From Sporisorium sorghi (lineage: Eukaryota > Basidiomycota > Ustilaginomycetes > Ustilaginales > Ustilaginaceae), in contig JALCCG010000087.1 in the NCBI GenBank assembly GCA_023212695.1, positions 1 through 64,000 on the forward strand: a stretch of DNA of 64,000 nt. The letters run 5' to 3'. Below the pieces are notes generated by a model. It did no database searches. It saw only the letters and a program-made list of their open reading frames with translations, and was not told where the DNA came from. Both the position numbers and the translations under genes were made by a program. How positions within the stretch are numbered: position 1 is the stretch's first letter; every line of letters begins with the position of its first letter. Positions 7,113 to 16,025 of this stretch are shown here, piece by piece.

Positions 7113-9090
7113 TAGATATTCACCTTCCTTATGGCAGCTTCTGTTCGCTCGATTTCATCAACCGGAATATAATAATCCGTATCATAGTTAAAGGAATGGT
7201 ACAGCAAACAGCCAACAACGCCTGCCAATCCGGTATATATGAATCCGGTCCAATCGAATATGAAACCAAAGCCTGCTATAAACCAGAAAGCCGACATGAC
7301 AATCGGGACTCCGGAATTTTTAGGCATATGAATCGGCTCCAGCTTCTGCTTAATGGTTTGATGCGCCCCTGCGGATTGTTTCTGCTCCCACCATTCATCT
7401 TGACGGGATACATTCGGCAGAACGGCAAAGTTATAGACCGGTGCCGGCGACGGAATGGACCATTCCAGCGTGCGGCCATTCCACGGATCGCCCGTGGTGT
7501 CCCGGTTCTTGGCCTGGTGCTTGAATCCATCCACGATCTGCCAAACCTGAAACAGAAAAGCAATAGCCATCAGCACGGCACCGATCGTGGACACCAGGTT
7601 CAGCTCCCACCAGCCTTTGTCCCAGCTGTAAGTAACCACCCGGCGGGTCATTCCCATCAGGCCGAGCACATACTGCGGCATAAAGCAGCAATAGAACCCG
7701 ATGTTCCAGAACCAGAACGCCCATTTTCCGATGCGTTCGTTCAGTGTGAAACCGAACATTTTCGGCCACCAATAATACAATCCGGCAAAGTACCCGAATA
7801 CGACGCCCCCGATGATCACCTGATGGAAATGTGCGACCAGGAAGTAACTGTTATGGAACTGAAAATCCGCCGGAGCTACGGATAACAGAACTCCGGTCAA
7901 ACCGCCGACAATAAAACATGGAATGAATCCAATCGTCCATAACATCGGCGTTTCGAATGTGATTCTCCCCCGGAACATGGTGAACAGCCAGTTGAACACC
8001 TTCACACCGGTAGGGATTGCAATCAGCATGGTTGTCAAGGCAAAGAATGCATTGACGTCCGCGCCCGATCCCATCGTAAAGAAGTGGTGGGCCCATACCA
8101 GGAAGGACAGGACGCTGATGATCATCATGGCCCATACCATGGACTTGTAGCCAAACAGCTTTTTCTTCGAGAACGTGGATACGATCTCTGAGAATATCCC
8201 GAATGCCGGCAGAACGATGATATACACCTCAGGGTGTCCCCACATCCAGATCAGGTTGATATACATCATCGGGTTCCCGCCGCCGTCAAGCGTGAAGAAA
8301 TGAGCCCCGGCATAACGATCCAGAAACAGCAGCGCAAGCGTCGCGGTCAGAATCGGAAACGAGAAGATAATCGCAATACAGCTGGATAGCACCGACCAGG
8401 AAAACATCGGCATTTTCATAAGTTTCATGCCCGGTGCCCGCATTTTCAGAATCGTCACCAGGAAGTTGATCCCGGTCATCAAGCTGCCGAGCCCCGAGAT
8501 TTGGATTCCCCATATATAGAAGTCCTGCCCCACGCCCGGATTGTACATGGTACCCGAATACGGCGGATACGCAAGCCAGCCGGCATCCGGCGAGCCTCCG
8601 ATGACAAACGACAGGTTAAACAGCATCGCCCCTGAGAAGAACAGCCAGAAGCTGAGCGAATTCAGGAACGGGTAGGCTACGTCTCTCGCGCCGAGCTGCA
8701 GCGGCACCATGATGTTGAACAAACCGAACATGAACGGCATGGCCATGAACAGAATCATGATAACTCCATGCGTAGTGAAAATCTGGTTATAATGATCCGG
8801 CGGCAAAAAATTAAGCTCCGGCATGGCCAGCTGCGCCCTCATTAAAAGCGCATCCACTCCGCCCCGAAACAGCATCAGGAAGGCAGCCAATACAATATGT
8901 ACATAATGCCGATCTTTTTGTGGTCAACGGTTGTCAGCCATTCCCGCCATAACCACTTCCACTTCTTGAAGTACGTCAAGCCGCTTACAATGGCGATCAA
9001 GGTTAGCACGATGGTGACATCCGCCCCATAGATTAACGGATCGCCCGTTACAAAAAACTCGGAAGCAAACTCTTTTATTTTTTCCCACAT
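7112..9090 (-). pseudogene. qoxB: Quinol oxidase subunit I, split by an apparent one-base frameshift
   Basis: Two overlapping frames together make one heme-copper oxidase subunit I. The first 71 codons (9090 to about 8893) run from MWEKIKEFASEFFVTGDP to [15 protein letters not shown], then leave frame and stop at 8875. The second frame continues from [19 protein letters not shown] for about 590 residues and holds all key parts: [23 protein letters not shown] (CuB His and the cross-linked Tyr), [13 protein letters not shown] and the C-terminal IDEI-type tail. One base missing within 8890-8898 explains the break. Nothing else is decayed and qoxC is still coupled to it, so this is either a very recent mutation or a sequence error. 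A TTG at 8890 could restart translation but has no ribosome site and would lose the first helix. Confidence 0.85.
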
Positions 9091-9104
9091 TAGAAGCTCT
9101 CTCC

Positions 9105-10025
9105 TTACCTAGTCACCTGGTCCTCGAATTCGAAGTTTTGCGTGTTTTTCCATGACAAACCATGGTTGTGAGAAGCGGCATATTTGGTCACCGTCATCTC
9201 GAACAGACCTTCCGGAAATGCGGAATACGATTGAACTTCAGATGTGGACGGCTCTCTCAGCTGTTTATAGCCTTCCAAAGTCAGCTTGGGCGAATCGGTC
9301 TTGACCTCCTCCACCCATGCGTCAAACTCCTCCTTGGACGTGGCCTCCACATCAAAATACATCTTGGCAAAATCCGTGCCTGTAAAGTTGGCTCCGGAGC
9401 CCCAATACTCCCCTACCTCATCGGCCTGCAAATACAGCGTCATCGCCATGCCCGACATGGCGTACATCTGACCGCCCAGCTGCGGTATCCAGAACGAATT
9501 CATCGGCGAATCCGCCGTAATTTCGAAGCGGATGGGCACATCCTCCGGAATCTTCAACTCATTCACCGACGCTATGCCCTGCTCGGGATACTGAAACAGC
9601 CATTTCCAGTTCAGGGACGTTACCTGCACCGTAAGCGGTTTCTCGCTGGAGGCGATCGGTTTCGACGGCTCCAGGTCATACGTTGCTTTTACCGTGATAA
9701 TGGCCAGCATCAATATGATGAGCACGGGAATTCCCCACCAGATCAGCTCCAGCTTCGTGCTATGCTCCCATTCCGGCGTATACGCTGCTTTTCTTCCTTT
9801 TTTATCCCGATACCGCCAGATGATGACGGCAGTCAAAATCAATACCGGAACGATGACGATGCAGCACAGCAGGGTCGAAATAATCATCAAATCGCGCTGC
9901 TGCTCCGCAATGGGCCCTTTCGGGTTCAGAACAATGATATTCTCGCTGCATCCGGTCATCGCCAGCAGCATGATGGACAGCAAAAAAACCAATCCCATCC
10001 ATCGAAGTGCTCTCGGTCGTTTCAT
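9105..10025 (-). CDS. qoxA: Quinol oxidase subunit II
   Basis: 306 residues: lipoprotein signal (LAMTGC, Cys26), two membrane helices (about 40-65 and 85-110) and an external cupredoxin domain with LNWKWLFQYPEQGI, NSFWIPQLGGQMYAMSGM and a C-terminal COX-aromatic segment (FAKMYFDVEATSKEEFDAWV). The cysteine and histidine CuA ligands of cytochrome c oxidases are absent (ANFTGTDF where they would be), so electrons come from quinol. The start is ATG at 10025, ten bases after TTGGAG; an upstream TTG overlaps that site. It heads the qoxABCD-ctaB unit, about 155 bases after ctaA. Confidence 0.94.
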   Translation of the reverse strand: MKRPRALRWMGLVFLLSIMLLAMTGCSENIIVLNPKGPIAEQQRDLMIISTLLCCIVIVPVLILTAVIIWRYRDKKGRKAAYTPEWEHSTKLELIWWGIPVLIILMLAIITVKATYDLEPSKPIASSEKPLTVQVTSLNWKWLFQYPEQGIASVNELKIPEDVPIRFEITADSPMNSFWIPQLGGQMYAMSGMAMTLYLQADEVGEYWGSGANFTGTDFAKMYFDVEATSKEEFDAWVEEVKTDSPKLTLEGYKQLREPSTSEVQSYSAFPEGLFEMTVTKYAASHNHGLSWKNTQNFEFEDQVTR

Positions 10026-10179
10026 TACATTCAGCTCCAATCTCTGCTCACTTGTCGTGACTTACTTTAGTGGAGAAGACATTCGGTGTCACCAGCCGTT
10101 CGTTCACTAAAAATACAGGCCAAGTTCAATTTTTTGTAACAAATTTCATATACAAGTCCGAATTTTCAATCTCATCAAC
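10026..10179. other. Intergenic region ctaA-qoxA
   Basis: About 150 bases without a gene. An AT-rich section (10110-10160) could hold a qox promoter on the minus strand. No clear hairpin terminator follows ctaA, so read-through from ctaA is possible. Confidence 0.35.
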
Positions 10180-11097
10180 TCATCGTCTCTTCCACGAACG
10201 GATCGCAAAAACAGAAAGCAAACTAAAAAGCAAGGTGGCGAGCACGTTGTGAACCAGGCTTGCAAAAATATAGACATGGCTGTTGTTCATCGCAAGTTTC
10301 AGCCACGCCCCGCTCAGAATCTGAGCGAGCACCACGAGATTGAGACCAACTGCCAGCGCTGTCAGGCCTGTTGAGCGCTCCCTGATCTCGTATCTTCTTA
10401 CGGCTAGAAACAGAATGATCAACAAAAGCAGTAGAATCGCAGCAGCAACACGATGAAGAAAGACGATGCCCGAGGCGCCTCCCAGATAGGGGATAACTTG
10501 GCCATTGCACAGTGGCCAGCCTATACAACCCGCCTCCGACTCGGTATGCCGGATATAGGCGCCAAGATACACCAGACCGCAGCAATACAGCCAGATCCCC
10601 CAGCCCAAATAACGAATAGATCGCGGAACCCTGGCATTGGAACGGTAATCGTATGGGCTTGTGCCATACATCCATACCACCAGCAGCATGCTGCTGGCCA
10701 CCGCAAATAAAGAGATTCCGAAATGAAGAGCCATGACCGCTGGCTGCTGGGGCCACATGACGGCCGCTGCCCCCATCAGAGCCTGGATGACGGTGAACAA
10801 TAAGGTGCCGCCGGCATAATAGCGTGCTTCCTTATGGCCCCCGTAATACTTCCGGATCACGATATACGTGACAAGAACGAGGATGCCGACCACCCCGGTT
10901 ATCATCCGATGCGAATATTCAATCATGGATTCGAGTGTATATGCCGGGATGAATTTCCCGTTGCACAGCGGCCAATCATCGCCGCAGCCGCGACCGGAAC
11001 CGGTCTTGGTTACAAGCGCCCCTGCCAGCAAAACGAAGAACATGCCGATAAAAGATGACCATGCCAGCATGCGGTGCCGTGATGTTATTGCGTACAA
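10180..11097 (-). CDS. ctaA: Heme A synthase (COX15/CtaA type)
   Basis: 305 residues with about eight membrane helices in two similar halves. Each half has a cysteine pair on the outer face: GRGCGDDWPLC (Cys38, Cys45) and AGCIGWPLC. Heme-binding residues appear in ESMIEYSHRM (Glu60, His63) and in FLHRVAA and SLVHNVLA. CtaA oxidises heme O to heme A, so with qoxB this predicts an aa3-type rather than bo-type oxidase. I chose TTG at 11097, six bases after AGAGGTGG, which gives the usual Bacillus CtaA length. A longer reading up to 11187 adds 30 residues without a ribosome site. Confidence 0.92.
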   Translation of the reverse strand: MYAITSRHRMLAWSSFIGMFFVLLAGALVTKTGSGRGCGDDWPLCNGKFIPAYTLESMIEYSHRMITGVVGILVLVTYIVIRKYYGGHKEARYYAGGTLLFTVIQALMGAAAVMWPQQPAVMALHFGISLFAVASSMLLVVWMYGTSPYDYRSNARVPRSIRYLGWGIWLYCCGLVYLGAYIRHTESEAGCIGWPLCNGQVIPYLGGASGIVFLHRVAAAILLLLLIILFLAVRRYEIRERSTGLTALAVGLNLVVLAQILSGAWLKLAMNNSHVYIFASLVHNVLATLLFSLLSVFAIRSWKRR

Positions 11098-11238
11098 TAT
11101 AATCCACCTCTTGTGTCTGAATTTAAGCTGGAGCAAGATCCGTTTTATGACCTGTCCCATTGCACAGAATAAAGAGTTGTCGGCCATTCGTGACCATCCA
11201 TTATGGGTCTTTTTCTGCCATCCGCTTCACGTAGTTGA

Positions 11239-11268
11239 CAAAAAAAAAGAACGCCCTGAGGCGCTCTT
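11239..11268 (-). terminator. Terminator of the EamA transporter gene
   Basis: A 9-bp stem (AAGAGCGCC with near-perfect complement GGCGTTCTT) and a 3-base loop, followed on the minus strand by nine Us. A textbook intrinsic terminator about 20 bases after the stop. Confidence 0.88.
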
Positions 11269-11287
11269 AGTCTGAATCGTTGTTACG

Positions 11288-12199
11288 TTATCCATCATTC
11301 GTTCTTTGATACAGTGCCAGTAACAAAATCATTCCGATAATGCAGGCCGTTCCCGCCCACTGAAAAACGCCAAAAGGCTCTTTCAACCAAAAAACGGTGG
11401 TTAGCACAGCCGCCAAGGGCTCGAGCGTTCCAAGCAAACTTGTTTCTTTGGGCGAAAGGCTCTGCAGACTTTCGATGTAGAACCAAAATGCAATCATCGT
11501 GCCAAAAACGATCACAAAGACTAGATATAAATAGGCCTCTGATTGCAAGCCGGCCAGATTTATTTTCCATGGCGGATGAAACCAAGCAAGAGCACTTCCT
11601 CCAATCAACATAGCCCATCCAACAATAACAAGGGAATCGTATTGTTCAAGTAGAGGAACTGCATATATCGTGTAAAAGGCCAGCGCAATTCCGGATAGAA
11701 CCCCCCACACGATAGCAGGTGTCGGCACGGAAAGCTGCGTGACGGAGCCATTGGACAACAACAAGAAACAACCTGATACAGCTAGCAAAGCCGTAATCAT
11801 ATCTTGCCTGCTCAGCAGCTTTCGTTCCTTTATAGCAAGGTATACGATGATCATGACAGGTGCTAAATACTGCAATAGCGTCGCAACCGCTGAATTCCCA
11901 TGCTTTATCGATGCTAGATAGGTATACTGAACCGTTAGCATGCCAAGTAATCCGAAAACCATCAATTTCATCGCTGTTTTGCCATTCTTCCAAATCTTCC
12001 ATATCTGGGATCGGTCCTTGACGAAAAACTGTATGCTCAACAGTAAAATTCCGGCTAAGCATAGACGCGTCGTCACCAGCCAATTTAGATCTATAGCGTA
12101 CTGCTGCATGAGCTTTTGCGCTACGGTTCCTCCCATTCCCCAACATAATGCGCCGATGATGACAAGACCTAATCCGGTTCTCCGTGCAGGTGTTCCCAT
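11288..12199 (-). CDS. EamA/DMT-family transporter
   Basis: 303 residues, ten predicted membrane helices in two five-helix EamA repeats. The repeat signatures are [15 protein letters not shown] at the N-terminus and a conserved [22 protein letters not shown] near the end, as in drug/metabolite transporters such as RhaT and YdcZ relatives. The substrate is unknown; many are amino acid or metabolite exporters. The start is placed at ATG 12199, seven bases after GGGGA. An upstream in-frame extension of 57 codons overlaps the AraC gene and its promoter and is rejected. It is divergent from the AraC regulator, which probably controls it. Confidence 0.88.
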   Translation of the reverse strand: MGTPARRTGLGLVIIGALCWGMGGTVAQKLMQQYAIDLNWLVTTRLCLAGILLLSIQFFVKDRSQIWKIWKNGKTAMKLMVFGLLGMLTVQYTYLASIKHGNSAVATLLQYLAPVMIIVYLAIKERKLLSRQDMITALLAVSGCFLLLSNGSVTQLSVPTPAIVWGVLSGIALAFYTIYAVPLLEQYDSLVIVGWAMLIGGSALAWFHPPWKINLAGLQSEAYLYLVFVIVFGTMIAFWFYIESLQSLSPKETSLLGTLEPLAAVLTTVFWLKEPFGVFQWAGTACIIGMILLLALYQRTNDG

Positions 12200-12305
12200 G
12201 TTGATGTCCCCATTCAAAATATCATGATATTGATATTGTAAAGGCTGATCAACAGATGGGATATAAAAATAAGATCTAAAAATATAAGTATATTGAGGTG
12301 TCTTC
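12200..12305. promoter_or_regulatory. Divergent promoter region, EamA gene and AraC gene
   Basis: About 105 AT-rich bases between the two divergent starts, containing ATATCATGATATTGATATTG (12219-12238), a partly palindromic run suited to a regulator site. Exact promoters cannot be fixed by eye. Confidence 0.45.
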
Positions 12306-13211
12306 TTGCAGCACAAAGAGATCAAAATTGATGCGGGCAGCTTAAGAGAGCTTACGGACCATCGTACCATTGTACTTCCTCTTGCCTGCTATGAAACGGT
12401 CATTAAGCAAAACATACACGGTCACATACCGCTTCATTGGCATACCGAGTTACAGTTTGTTTATGTTGTTCAAGGAACAGCGTTCTTTCGCGTCAACGAA
12501 GTCCAGCAGGTGGTCAAACAAGGCGAAGGCATATTTATCAACAGCGGGAGCTTGCATATGGCCGAGGATGGGCATCATTCAGGCTCTGTTTACATTTGTT
12601 TGAATGTGTCGCCTTCGTTTGTCCTGCCCCAAGAATTATATACGACCTATGTATATCCATATATCCATGCAACCAATCTGCCTTTTCTGTTCCTTGCCCC
12701 CTCCGAACCATGGGCTCTCCGTATTTTAAGTTCGATTGAGGCGATCAACACATGTATCAAGTTACAATCGCCGTATTATGAAATCCATATCGTTGAACAT
12801 CTGGCTTCCATATGGAGAAACTTCATGCAGAATGGAATGGTACTGGAGTACAATCAGGCCGAAACAAGAAAGAATCAGCGCATGAAGGAAATGCTGAACT
12901 GGCTCCATATGCATTATGCGGAGAAAATCAAATTGGAGGATATCGCAAAAGCGGGGAACTTGAGCCGCTCCGAAACGTGCCGTTATTTCAAGCAAATCCT
13001 CAACACATCGCCAATGCAGTATGTGATCGATTATCGGATCAAACAAAGTCTCGTGCTGCTTCACGATCCTGAATCGAGCGTGACAGATGTCGGTTATCGG
13101 GTCGGTTTTAACAGCACAAGCTATTTTATAGACAAGTTTCGAGATGCCATGAACATGACGCCCTTAACGTACAAGAACCAAGTGCCTCGACAGAAGGATA
13201 TCAGCCCGTAA
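12306..13211 (+). CDS. AraC-family transcriptional regulator
   Basis: 301 residues starting at TTG, seven bases after GAGGTG. The N-terminal half is a cupin sensor domain ([35 protein letters not shown]); the C-terminal hundred residues are a double helix-turn-helix ([23 protein letters not shown] and [34 protein letters not shown]). This layout is typical of AraC/XylS regulators of sugar or small-molecule use. The divergent partner encodes a transporter, so local control of that gene is likely. The ligand cannot be predicted. Confidence 0.9.
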   Translation: MQHKEIKIDAGSLRELTDHRTIVLPLACYETVIKQNIHGHIPLHWHTELQFVYVVQGTAFFRVNEVQQVVKQGEGIFINSGSLHMAEDGHHSGSVYICLNVSPSFVLPQELYTTYVYPYIHATNLPFLFLAPSEPWALRILSSIEAINTCIKLQSPYYEIHIVEHLASIWRNFMQNGMVLEYNQAETRKNQRMKEMLNWLHMHYAEKIKLEDIAKAGNLSRSETCRYFKQILNTSPMQYVIDYRIKQSLVLLHDPESSVTDVGYRVGFNSTSYFIDKFRDAMNMTPLTYKNQVPRQKDISP

Positions 13212-13292
13212 ATATAGGGCATGCTGACTTGGTCAGTACTTCCCATCTGAATTTGCTTCCTTATTTAACATTTCAACCTGTCTATGAAAAAA

Positions 13293-13311
13293 AGCCGGAA
13301 AGCTTCCGGCT
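13293..13311. terminator. Hairpin after the AraC gene
   Basis: An 8-bp stem AGCCGGAA / TTCCGGCT with loop AGC, about 80 bases past the AraC stop. Seven As precede it on the plus strand (a U-tract on the minus strand), so it would work best for minus-strand transcripts, though no minus-strand gene is seen there. Confidence 0.6.
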
Positions 13312-13419
13312 CCTTCCGTCGCCCGTATATTCTTCGGTCCCCCACCGCACTTTCAATACATCATCTGGCTACTGTTTTCTTTATATAAACAAAAAATGCA
13401 TCTATTGCATATTGATCAG

Positions 13420-13450
13420 TTGCAAAAAGAACATACGTTCGGTATATAAT
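13420..13450 (+). promoter_or_regulatory. Promoter with LexA-like box for the DUF1089 gene
   Basis: A TTGCAA -35 (13420-13425) and TATAAT -10 (13445-13450) flank AGAACATACGTTCG (13428-13441). The latter fits the Bacillus LexA consensus CGAACRNRYGTTCG at 13 of 14 positions. A box between -35 and -10 is a classic repressor position. The promoter spacing is 19, slightly long. An SOS-controlled transcript is a good but untested reading. Confidence 0.6.
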
Positions 13451-13454
13451 AAAA

Positions 13455-13592
13455 AGGAGTCTAGCGAGGCACAACGTGAAGCCAATCCGATCGGTTCCCC
13501 TCTGTCGCTGTAAACCGTGGGAGAGCTGCATATTCAGATGCGGGTGCGGAGCGAGACTAGAAGATCTACACCAACCTATAAGCGAGGTATAA
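13455..13592 (+). ncRNA. Structured leader, cobalamin-riboswitch-like (alternative: 38-aa Cys-rich ORF)
   Basis: The 140-base leader between the promoter and the DUF1089 gene has ordered elements resembling a B12 riboswitch core: GTCGCTGTAAACCG (compare CCACUGUaAcCGG), a GCAT/ATGC hairpin, and CTAGAAGATCTAC, where the family has CAGGAGACCUG; the arms changed in a compensating way (TAGA with TCTA). The GGGAA/UCCC pairing of the family is poor. The same stretch also holds an open frame from GTG at 13476 to TAA at 13592, with GAGG six bases before it and five cysteines in 38 residues. Its stop is four bases before the next ATG. Only one reading may be right; neither is secure. Confidence 0.4.
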
Positions 13593-13596
13593 TACT

Positions 13597-14217
13597 ATGA
13601 ATCTTAACCCAAACGCTGTTAACTATGCCCATCAAACCGGACACGATAGCGGGGAAACCCGTCAGCTTCTGCAATCGCTGCTATGGAACAGGCATGACCT
13701 GCCCTCTCTGGAGCACAGCCGTCTCTACCAGCATCAAGAGGGATTCACGCTCACCGGAACGGTCGTAGCCAGTCTGGATACCCAGCCCCTCCATTGCTCC
13801 TATGAAGTCGAAACAACAAGCGGCTGGAAGACCCGTGAGGTTCGGATTTACCTCTCTAATGGCACCGAGGAACAGTCCCTTCACCTGAAACAGGATGAGG
13901 ACAACCGCTGGTGGAGCAGCGGCACAGAATTAACGTCATTTGCGGGAATGAATGACATTGATCTCGGGATCACCCCGTCCACCAACACGCTCCCGATCCG
14001 GCGTCTGCAGCTGAAACCGGGGGAGAGTGCGTCCATGATCGCTGTCTGGATTCAGTTCCCAAGTCTGACCGTCAGCCCTCTTCCTCAACGATATACGCGT
14101 ACGGGTGAACGCTCCTACCGTTATGAGAGCAACAACGGGGCCTATCAAGCGGATCTGGAGGTCGACGAGCACGGGCTTGTCACGAAATATGCGGACGTTT
14201 GGAGCCGAACCCGCTGA
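13597..14217 (+). CDS. Putative glycolipid-binding protein (DUF1089)
   Basis: 206 residues, no signal peptide. Family features are the core SLEHSRL, the strand set around RYTRTGERSYRYES, and especially GMNDIDLGITPSTNTLPIRRLQLKPGES followed by AVWIQFPSLTVSPLPQRYTRTG. I associate this with the putative glycolipid-binding (DUF1089) family, a spiral beta-roll of unproven function found in many soil bacteria. GAGGT lies eight bases before the ATG. The gene is preceded by a LexA-like promoter and a long leader, and followed by a hairpin terminator. A stress or DNA-damage link is inference from the promoter alone. Confidence 0.8.
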   Translation: MNLNPNAVNYAHQTGHDSGETRQLLQSLLWNRHDLPSLEHSRLYQHQEGFTLTGTVVASLDTQPLHCSYEVETTSGWKTREVRIYLSNGTEEQSLHLKQDEDNRWWSSGTELTSFAGMNDIDLGITPSTNTLPIRRLQLKPGESASMIAVWIQFPSLTVSPLPQRYTRTGERSYRYESNNGAYQADLEVDEHGLVTKYADVWSRTR

Positions 14218-14320
14218 ATAAACTCCGGTGGAGTTTGGATGCCGAGGATGACCTGCCCCTTATTTTGCCGGATCGGGTAAAATAACTTTTACGCGTTCCC
14301 CATCCTGCCTTCAACATGAC

Positions 14321-14364
14321 AAATATCCCCTGCGCGGTCTGGCTTGAACTTGCAGGGGATTTTT
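14321..14364 (+). terminator. Terminator after the DUF1089 gene
   Basis: A 13-base arm AAATATCCCCTGC pairs with GCAGGGGATTTTT (about 10 strict pairs plus an A/U extension) around an 18-base loop, ending in TTTTTAT. A second small palindrome AAACTCC / GGAGTTT lies just after the stop near 14220. Confidence 0.75.
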
Positions 14365-14545
14365 ATACTTCTTACCTATTGCTTCTTTCCTCTGGCTTAT
14401 TACCTCTTGCTTCTTATCTCTTAGATCACGGCTTTATGTGTTCATGCTTCTTGCTTCTTGCTTCTTACGTCTTGTTTCTTGTTTCTTGCTTCTGCTCCAT
14501 GCTTACTGCTGATTCTACCCTCTTGCTTCATCCTTCCTGCCCTAA
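14365..14545. repeat. Degenerate CTTCTTG pyrimidine repeat tract
   Basis: About 180 bases of low-complexity, strand-biased sequence on the plus strand: many imperfect copies of CTTCTTG/TTGCTTCT (clearest at 14448-14490), almost without purine runs. No ORF or regulatory motif explains it. It lies between two convergent genes. Confidence 0.7.
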
Positions 14546-14553
14546 CTTTCCAA

Positions 14554-15855
14554 TCAATGCGGGACAAATACAAGCTGCAGCACAAACAGCACGGCAAAAA
14601 TATACATCAGCGGATGAACTGCCTTCCACTTGCCCTTCACGATTTTCATGAGCGGGTAGGAAATAAAACCGAGCGCAATTCCGGTCGCGATGCTGGATGT
14701 AAGCGGCATGGTCAAGATGACCAGAAACGCAGGGAACGCTTCGTCAAAATCATTCCACCGGATGTGCTGGACATTGCTCATCATCAGGCACCCTACGACG
14801 ATGAGTGAAGGCGCCGTAATGGCAGATAGTCCGGCCACCGCTCCGATTAGCGGACTGAAGAAGGCCGCAACCACAAACAATCCGGCAACCACAACCGCTG
14901 TCAGGCCTGTACGCCCGCCTGCGCCGACCCCTGCAGCGGACTCAATGTACGCGGTTGTCGGGCTTGTGCCAACCATGGATCCCGCTACCGTTGCCACCGA
15001 ATCAGAGAACATGGCACGCTCGGCTCGGGGCAGCTTGTTATCCTTCATCAGCCCCGCCTGCTCTGCAACACCGACAACCGTACCAGTGGTATCGAACAAT
15101 GTCACAAGCAGGAACGAGAACACAACGGCGTAAAGCCCGTGTCTGATCACATCCGAGGCTGCCGTAATCGGATTCCATACCAGAATGCCCTCCGGCAGTG
15201 TAGGAACAGACATAATGCCACTCGTAAAGGACAGCATACCGGCAAAATAAGCAATAATTCCGGTAATGATCATACCGATAAAGAGGGCACCCTTCACATC
15301 CCGGGACAGCAATACAAGTGTAACCGCCAGCCCGACCAAAGCGAGCACCACCGAGGGCTGATGCAAATCGCCAAGGGCTACCAGATTATCCGGATGCGCC
15401 GTAATAATGCCGCTCATCCTGAGACCGATAAAAGCAATGAACAGGCCGATTCCGACCGTGATTGCATGCTTGAGATTCGCAGGGATCATCTCGATCAGCC
15501 TGCGCCGAAGTGAGGTCATCGACAACAGCAGAAACAGAATACCCGCGATGAAAACGGCGGAGAAAGCTTCAATATACCCAAGTCCGGCATGTCCTTGAAC
15601 GACAGAGTAGGTGAAATAGGCATTCAATCCCATCCCTGGCGCTACAGCGATCGGGTAACGGGCTACGAGCCCCATCAGCAGTGTACCGATGACAGCGGCT
15701 ATAATCGTAGCCGTGAAGCTTTGTTCAAATGGCACGCCCGCTTGCGATAATATCAGCGGATTCACAACGGTCACATAAGCCATCGTAAAAAATGTCGTGG
15801 TCCCGGCAACAACTTCTGTCTTAACCGAGGTACCGTTAGCTTTTAAATCAAACAC
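14554..15855 (-). CDS. pbuG: Guanine/hypoxanthine/adenine permease (NCS2, AzgA-like)
   Basis: 433 residues with about 12-13 membrane helices. Signatures of the AzgA/PbuG branch are TEVVAGTTTFFTMAYVTVVNP near the N-terminus, APGMGLNAYFTYSV, LFDTTGTVVGVAEQAG and GTSPTTAYIESAAGVGAGGRTGLTAVV. It imports purine bases by proton symport. I chose GTG at 15855, seven bases after TGGAGG; the in-frame ATG further upstream lacks a site. Bacillus pbuG is controlled by a purine riboswitch, but none is visible in the upstream 150 bases, so the exact purine and its control remain open. Confidence 0.87.
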   Translation of the reverse strand: MFDLKANGTSVKTEVVAGTTTFFTMAYVTVVNPLILSQAGVPFEQSFTATIIAAVIGTLLMGLVARYPIAVAPGMGLNAYFTYSVVQGHAGLGYIEAFSAVFIAGILFLLLSMTSLRRRLIEMIPANLKHAITVGIGLFIAFIGLRMSGIITAHPDNLVALGDLHQPSVVLALVGLAVTLVLLSRDVKGALFIGMIITGIIAYFAGMLSFTSGIMSVPTLPEGILVWNPITAASDVIRHGLYAVVFSFLLVTLFDTTGTVVGVAEQAGLMKDNKLPRAERAMFSDSVATVAGSMVGTSPTTAYIESAAGVGAGGRTGLTAVVVAGLFVVAAFFSPLIGAVAGLSAITAPSLIVVGCLMMSNVQHIRWNDFDEAFPAFLVILTMPLTSSIATGIALGFISYPLMKIVKGKWKAVHPLMYIFAVLFVLQLVFVPH

Positions 15856-16025
15856 AAAATATCCTCCATTCATGATGCATGGACCAGCCAAAGAGTCTGG
15901 ACCTTTTGGTAAGTTGCATGATGTTTGTTATACTCAAAACACAATAGGTGTTTACTCTATATCCTCGATTGGTACGCTATTTTCAGGTAGGCGTAAGCCA
16001 CATCGATTACAGGAGGCCATAGACT

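Noticed and set aside
9162..10070. 302-codon plus-strand frame opposite qoxA
   Set aside because: Antisense artefact; the opposite strand encodes a complete subunit II.
13229..13513. 94-codon plus-strand frame after the AraC gene
   Set aside because: Low-complexity peptide, no ribosome site, crosses a hairpin and a promoter.
15856..16025. Purine riboswitch before pbuG
   Set aside because: The expected three-way junction core (TATAA, CTACC and GACTATGAG-like elements) could not be found on the minus strand.
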